A DNA stretch of 64,000 nucleotides from Amycolatopsis coloradensis (GTDB lineage: Bacteria > Actinomycetota > Actinomycetes > Mycobacteriales > Pseudonocardiaceae): positions 1 through 64,000 of the forward strand of contig NZ_MQUQ01000022.1 in the NCBI RefSeq assembly GCF_001953865.1, read 5' to 3'. Each line of letters opens with the position of its first letter. Positions within the stretch are counted from its first letter, which is position 1. The notes under the pieces are model-generated. The model saw only the letters and a list, made by a program, of their open reading frames with translations. It was not told the origin of the DNA and did not search any database. This document shows, in pieces, positions 60,201 to 64,000 of this stretch. The translations under genes were made by a program, and so were the position numbers.

Positions 60201-61275
60201 CGAGTTCGGCCGCGTCCCCGGTCGGCGTGGCGGTCCCGTGCGCTTCCAGCAGGCCGAGTGCGCCAGGCACGGTGGGGTCGAGGCCGGCCGACGCCCACGC
60301 GCGGCGCAGCGCCAGGGTCTGGCCCGCCACGGCCGGGCTGAGCAGGCTCGCGCCCTTGCCGTCACTGGACGTCCCGGACCCGCGCAGTACCGCGTAGACC
60401 CGGTCGCCGTCGCGGCGCGCGTCGTAAAACCGCTTCAGCACGACGATCGCGGTGCCCTCGCCGATCAGCAGGCCGTCCGCTTCCCGCGAGAACGGGCTGA
60501 TCCGCTGGCTCGGCGACAGGGCGCCGAGCTGGGTGAACATCGACCAGAGGGTGTCGTCGTGGCAGTGGTGCACCCCGCCGGCCAGTACGACGTCGCAGCG
60601 GCGCCGGGTGAGTTCGCCGATCGCCTGGTCCACGGCGAGCAACGAGGACGCGCAGGCGGCGTCCACCGTGTACGCGGGGCCGCCGAGGTCCAAGCGGTTG
60701 GCCACCCGTGACGCGGCGAGGTTCGGCACCAGCCCGATCGCGGTGTCGGGGCGGAACTCGCCGAGCGGTTCCAGCAGCGCGTCCCGCAGCTTGTCGAGCA
60801 GCTCCGGCCGGGCCGACGGGAGCAGTTCCCGGACGGCGCCGGTGATCTGCCGGACCGACCGGACGCGCTGATCGAACCGCTGGAGCCCGGGCGACAGATA
60901 GCCGCCCCTGCCGAGGATCACGCCCACACGTTCGAGATCGCCCAGCCGTCGCAGGCCACCCGCGTCGTCGACCGCGGCCGCGGCGACGGCCAGCGCCACC
61001 AGCTGGTCGGGCTCCATCCCGGCGACGGAACTGGGAGCGATGCCGAGCCCCGTCGCGTCGAAGTCCAGGCTGTCGGCGACGAACCCGCCGCGCCGCCCGT
61101 AAGTGCGGTCGGGTGTTCGGCCGTCACCGTCGTGGAAACTCGGATCCCAGCGGTGCGGCGGGATCTCGGTGATCGCGTCGGTACCGGAAACGATGTTGTG
61201 CCAATATTCGTCCACAGTGGACGAGCCGGGGAGGAACACGCCCATCCCGACGATCGCGACCGGCTCTTGGTTCAC
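57256..61275 (-). CDS. PUFA/HglC-like synthase subunit (KS-AT-DH-PPTase-like)
   Basis: A 1339-residue iterative synthase subunit. KS at about 5-460 (Cys208 in DAACASS, His in EAHGTATPTGD, His in IGHTMPTAG). AT at about 560-860 (Ser624 in GHSVGE; FHTPLM). A hot-dog DH-like region at about 930-1190 (LVDHRFF; DNVGQLLGCWLMATKADALL). The C-terminal ~100 residues contain WLLERIAIKDAVRARLGL and YPAEIRVSADG then LPPLAVAVASTGEVAV, resembling the PPTase-like tails of enediyne and PUFA-type synthases. The His usually in the VSxAH motif is replaced, so this tail may be inactive. GTG at 61275 overlaps the upstream stop (GTGA); 61278 is possible. Confidence 0.85.
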   Translation of the reverse strand: MNQEPVAIVGMGVFLPGSSTVDEYWHNIVSGTDAITEIPPHRWDPSFHDGDGRTPDRTYGRRGGFVADSLDFDATGLGIAPSSVAGMEPDQLVALAVAAAAVDDAGGLRRLGDLERVGVILGRGGYLSPGLQRFDQRVRSVRQITGAVRELLPSARPELLDKLRDALLEPLGEFRPDTAIGLVPNLAASRVANRLDLGGPAYTVDAACASSLLAVDQAIGELTRRRCDVVLAGGVHHCHDDTLWSMFTQLGALSPSQRISPFSREADGLLIGEGTAIVVLKRFYDARRDGDRVYAVLRGSGTSSDGKGASLLSPAVAGQTLALRRAWASAGLDPTVPGALGLLEAHGTATPTGDAAELATLAEVFGPPEGPRAAIGAVKAMIGHTMPTAGAAGLVKAALALHHAVLPPTLNCADPNPLLDKTRFRTLATAERWFAGDVPRRAAVNAFGFGGVNAHVVLEEADPAPTRPRRAKVSEEPEQVLLLAASTPDGLRVLLDRPDPESGGRGPCRIGIVGPTGKRLEVARRVLAKVAAEGKSWHGPNDIWCSTAPLLEQEGAKTAFVYPGLEADAEPRCADVARHFGLERPEWSTTSVLSRASSVSQVGLLLDTALRRLAITPDLLAGHSVGEWTAMQAAGMYPGQSTEDMLSRYWPRGFTLPDAEFLVLGCSAERASALLAAEPELMISHENAPRQTIVCGDPAAAARLARLCVQHGVVARTLPFRSGFHTPLMRSRLGPFTRLAAELDLKAPRIPVWSATTARPYPADPVEVRELYLAHLVRKVRFRELVDALHADGARVFVQAGAGQVGSFVADTLGDRPHLVIAASSGTRPGLAQLRRVATAVWVEGGSPAFDALEPRRTRIDTTGTLLAVDGDAKGMFDGTVPELVDGVPDAIVAEFTALLAETRQAAASVANAAARRTDKSTVDVSLTAMPYLVDHRFFRQRQDWPDDADFRPTVPATTLVDLACRAAERARPGMIATGVSNAAFSRWLIAAPARRVPLSMTREGDRISVQIGPHASMDVQLAPRYPTAPRPSPLPGPETAPPLSAAEIYSRREMFHGPAYQGLARLTGLGERHIRGDLVVPTAPGALLDNVGQLLGCWLMATKADALLAFPTSMGRITWYGPEPAPGTALHCVVRVRLPRPDVLEMDAELVRDGAVLARIEQWRDIRFPCDRPAHRVYAFPDRHRLSEDHPGGWTLVTDRWPSPAARDIYAGVHLGSAERAEFAACAPRRQRGWLLERIAIKDAVRARLGLDGVYPAEIRVSADGTTVTGVHGRELPPLAVAVASTGEVAVSLVREQGATPPRIAVRAEGDLAGLTEEVGTGVEFAGIPGHVVAWNRG

Positions 61276-64000
61276 CACAGCGATGCCGTGTACAGCACTG
61301 AGCGGACGTCGGCCGGGCCGTAGGCGAGTTCACGCAAGAGGGCGGCGGTGCCTTCGTCCGGGTCGATCAGGGCGACCTCCCGGCGTTCGTATTCACGCGC
61401 CAGTTCCGGTGACACCATCCCGGCGTGATCGCCCGAAGGCGCCCATGGTCCCCAATGGACGGTCAGTGCCCGGCAGCCGGTGCGGTCCGCCCACTGTTCG
61501 CCGAGGGTCTCCAGCGCGTCGTTCGCCGCCGCGTAGTCGGTCTGACCACGGTTGCCCAGGACGGCGGCGATGCTGCCGAAGAAGGTCACGAACCCGGGCC
61601 GGACGCCGAAATGTTCCAAGGCGTCGAGTAGAGCCCGCGCACCGTCCACTTTGGTCCCGTAGACCGTGCGGAACGAGTGCTCGTCCTTGTCCGCCATCAG
61701 CTTGTCGTCGATCACCCCGGCCGCGTGGACGACACCGTCGATCCGGCCGTAGCGGGTGTGCAGGTCCTTGACCACCTGCCGGACGGCGGTGCCGTCACGC
61801 ACGTCGAGCGACCGGTAGGCCGCCGTACCACCGGCCACGGTGATCTGGTCGAGTGTCCTGGCGATCTCCCGCTGGGCCAGCACGGTACGCACCCGGTGTT
61901 CGATGTCCACCAGCGAACCGCCGCGCGCGGCCAAGGCCGACCGCATCCCCGGCGCGTCACCGGGAAGGTCCTCGTCTCCGGGTTCGGCGGGCCACGGGGT
62001 GCGCCCGGCCAGTTCGATCCGGCAGCCGCTCGCCGCCAGCGCGACGGCCGCCCGCGCGGTGATCCCGCGGGCGCCGCCGATCAGCAGCAGCACCGAGTCC
62101 GTCCCGAGCCCGAGTGCGGTGGTCTCGCCGCCACCGGGACCCGCGCCCGCGTAAGCGATCGAGCCGAGAGAACCCGCGGACGGCTCGTAAGCGGCGCGAC
62201 CCGCGGTGTCGTACCGCACGGCGGCAGGCCCTTCGGCGATCACCTCCTCCAGTGCTATCCGCGCGAGGTCCACTGTGGACTCGAGTTCGACCAGTCTGGT
62301 CGGCTCGTTCCGTTCCCGCGCCGCGGCACGGACGAGGCCGCGCAGCCCGGCGGTGTGGCCGGACCCCGGCCTCGCGACCACGACCACGGCGCCCTTGGCG
62401 CCCTTGAGCAGGGAGAAGACCTGCGCCGCGACCGGTTCTTCGGCGTCCGACAACGGATCCAGCACGAGCAGGATGTCCGCGTCGTCCAGCGCTCCCGGCA
62501 CGGCGCCCGCCTCGGCGAACACCGCGTGGACCGACTCGGCCAACTCCTCCTGACCCGGTTCGAAACTCACCGCGATCGTCTTACCGCCCACCTTGGTGAG
62601 GTCGGGCGTCCCGAGCGGCGCGGCTACCCGGCTGAGCAAGTACCGTCCGGGCGCGCGGCCTGCCGGAGCCTCGACGGGACCCGGTGTCACGGCGACCGGA
62701 GCCGCCGGTTCGAGCCATTTCCGCAGCCGTGCGGCGAGCGCGCTCGCTGTCCGGTCGCGGCTGAGCTGGTCTTGGGCGTCGTCGTGCACCCGTCCGGCGA
62801 GACCGAGCTTCGCCAGCAGCGAGCCCGCGATTTCGGTGCGCTTGATCGAGTCGATGGAAAGATCCGCTTCCAGGTCGAGATCGTCGTCGATCATCTCGGC
62901 CGGATAGCCGGTGCGTTCGCTGATCGCGCCGATGACGGTGGCCAGGACGTCGGTGACGGCGGCTTCGGTGACGGGCTCCGTCTCGACGGGTTCCGGAGCG
63001 GCGGCGGGCACGATCACGGTCGGGGCTTCGACCGGCGGAAGCAGCACCGGCGGAACCGGAGCGGCGGCGGGGGGCGCGGTGCCGAGGTACCCCAGCATCA
63101 CGTCCCGTTGCGCCGCCAGCAGTTCGCGGCTGGTGCGGAGGAATTCGACGACGGCCTGGTCACGACCGGGCGCGGGCTGCTTCATGGTCGTCCTCGGGAT
63201 TCGTCGGGCGGGCACGAGCCCATGGGCGGGGACCTCGCCGCCGGGCGCGCGGACGGTCTGGCCGTCCACGGTCCAAGCCGGCGTGGCAAGCGGGCCGACG
63301 CGGACGCGGCCACGGAAGAGCCGTTCGGTGCGCACATCGACGCCCGTGAGCGCCAGGCGTGCGAGCGCGGTGAGGAATCCCCGCAGGCCGGGGCCGCCGG
63401 GATCGCAGGCGATGACGGTATGCGGCCGGTCGCCGAGGATGTCCTTGGCCAGCCGGGAAAGCACCTGCCCGGGGCCTGCCTCGACGAACGTGCGCGCGCC
63501 CGCCGCGTACATGTCCTCGATGAGATCCACGAAACGCACCGGCGCTCCGATCTGATCGGCCAGTTCGGCGCGCACCTTCCCGGGCTCGTACGGCCGGGCG
63601 GTGCGGTTCGACCACACCGGCGAGCCCGGCTCGCCGATCTCGGCGTTGTCGAGGTCGACGGCGAACACGTCGCTCGCCCCGGCCACCAGCGGACTGTGGA
63701 AAGCGCAGGCGACGGGAATCCGCTTGGCACCGATGCCCTGTCCCCGCAGCGCGCGGACGGCGTCCTCGACGGCCGCCGTCGGTCCGGAAAGGACGGTTTG
63801 CGCGGGTGCGTTGTGGTTGGCCAGTACGACGTCGGACCGGTCGAGTGCGGCGGCCAGTTCCGCACGGGAAGCCCTCACCGCGGCCATCGTTCCCGGGTCG
63901 CCGCCCGCGACCTCGGCGATCGAGCGGGCCCTGGCCCGGCTGAGCGCCACCAGGGTCGGGGTGTCGAAGGCACCGGCGACCGACAGCGCGGCCAGTTCGC
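61272..64000 (-). CDS. PfaA/HglE-like synthase subunit (AT-ACP-KR), 5' end outside window
   Basis: The C-terminal ~909 residues of a large synthase; the frame stays open to the window edge. The visible part starts inside the AT just after its nucleophile (ELAALSVAGAFDTPTLVAL; the AT His is in ACAFHSPLVAG), with an Ala/Pro-rich linker next. One ACP carries the PUFA-type motif ADLSIDSIKRTEI. A ketoreductase follows (LLLIGGARGITARAAVALA; Ser in FFGSIAAVL; Tyr in TDYAAAND). A KS is expected before the AT. One ACP and no DH after the KR make it closer to HglE/secondary-lipid synthases than to PfaA, which has several ACPs. Confidence 0.88.
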   Translation of the reverse strand, partial: ELAALSVAGAFDTPTLVALSRARARSIAEVAGGDPGTMAAVRASRAELAAALDRSDVVLANHNAPAQTVLSGPTAAVEDAVRALRGQGIGAKRIPVACAFHSPLVAGASDVFAVDLDNAEIGEPGSPVWSNRTARPYEPGKVRAELADQIGAPVRFVDLIEDMYAAGARTFVEAGPGQVLSRLAKDILGDRPHTVIACDPGGPGLRGFLTALARLALTGVDVRTERLFRGRVRVGPLATPAWTVDGQTVRAPGGEVPAHGLVPARRIPRTTMKQPAPGRDQAVVEFLRTSRELLAAQRDVMLGYLGTAPPAAAPVPPVLLPPVEAPTVIVPAAAPEPVETEPVTEAAVTDVLATVIGAISERTGYPAEMIDDDLDLEADLSIDSIKRTEIAGSLLAKLGLAGRVHDDAQDQLSRDRTASALAARLRKWLEPAAPVAVTPGPVEAPAGRAPGRYLLSRVAAPLGTPDLTKVGGKTIAVSFEPGQEELAESVHAVFAEAGAVPGALDDADILLVLDPLSDAEEPVAAQVFSLLKGAKGAVVVVARPGSGHTAGLRGLVRAAARERNEPTRLVELESTVDLARIALEEVIAEGPAAVRYDTAGRAAYEPSAGSLGSIAYAGAGPGGGETTALGLGTDSVLLLIGGARGITARAAVALAASGCRIELAGRTPWPAEPGDEDLPGDAPGMRSALAARGGSLVDIEHRVRTVLAQREIARTLDQITVAGGTAAYRSLDVRDGTAVRQVVKDLHTRYGRIDGVVHAAGVIDDKLMADKDEHSFRTVYGTKVDGARALLDALEHFGVRPGFVTFFGSIAAVLGNRGQTDYAAANDALETLGEQWADRTGCRALTVHWGPWAPSGDHAGMVSPELAREYERREVALIDPDEGTAALLRELAYGPADVRSVLYTASLW

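Overview
The window is high-GC actinomycete DNA. Codon bias is strong, GTG starts and ATGA/GTGA stop-start overlaps are common, and at least two promoters look leaderless. A full mce operon, ABC-F, SpoIIE-phosphatase, PucR-family and DUF6801-like secreted proteins, and the frequent ctgtggac-type words, suggest a Pseudonocardiaceae member, most likely Amycolatopsis. That placement is inferred from style and gene content, not from a marker gene.

Left part (0-8.6 kb): a SAM methyltransferase with a leaderless promoter; an ABC-F ATPase preceded by a short leader peptide, a terminator-like hairpin and a sequence able to hide its ribosome binding site; a PRC-barrel/DUF2382 stress protein; a translationally coupled signalling operon (receiver-SpoIIE phosphatase, CHASE3 histidine kinase, single-domain response regulator); a decayed TerC gene; and an SRPBCC gene under an ArsR-type palindrome.

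Lipid locus 1 (8.6-20.3 kb): two diverging units. Leftward are an antigen-85-like esterase, an SDR reductase and a UGT-type glycosyltransferase. Rightward are a small exported protein, a FadD32-like fatty acyl-AMP ligase, a Pks13-like ACP-KS-AT-ACP-TE condensase and an MFS exporter. This is the core enzyme set of mycolic acid condensation plus export and transfer steps, in what appears to be a genus described as lacking mycolates.

Middle (20.3-40.8 kb): a VOC protein and TetR regulator sharing twin operators, two tRNA-Val genes, tandem receptor Ser/Thr kinases, a copper-type P1B ATPase, two DUF6801-like secreted proteins, a lipoprotein, a LIP-family lipase, a GtrA-like membrane protein, and four PucR-type regulators around an alpha/beta hydrolase.

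Mce region (40.8-52.8 kb, leftward): secreted protein, yrbEA, yrbEB, mceA to mceF and two mce-associated proteins, with a third DUF6801-like protein (long Thr-Pro linker) upstream. An ABC-2 exporter pair follows.

Lipid locus 2 (55.0-64.0 kb, leftward, runs off the right edge): PUFA/heterocyst-glycolipid-like synthase subunits (AT-ACP-KR and KS-AT-DH with a PPTase-like tail), a free ACP, an alpha/beta hydrolase and a glycosyltransferase. It probably makes a glycosylated lipid.

Scattered between genes are several families of near-perfect long palindromes. One family has three 54-55 bp copies within the window.
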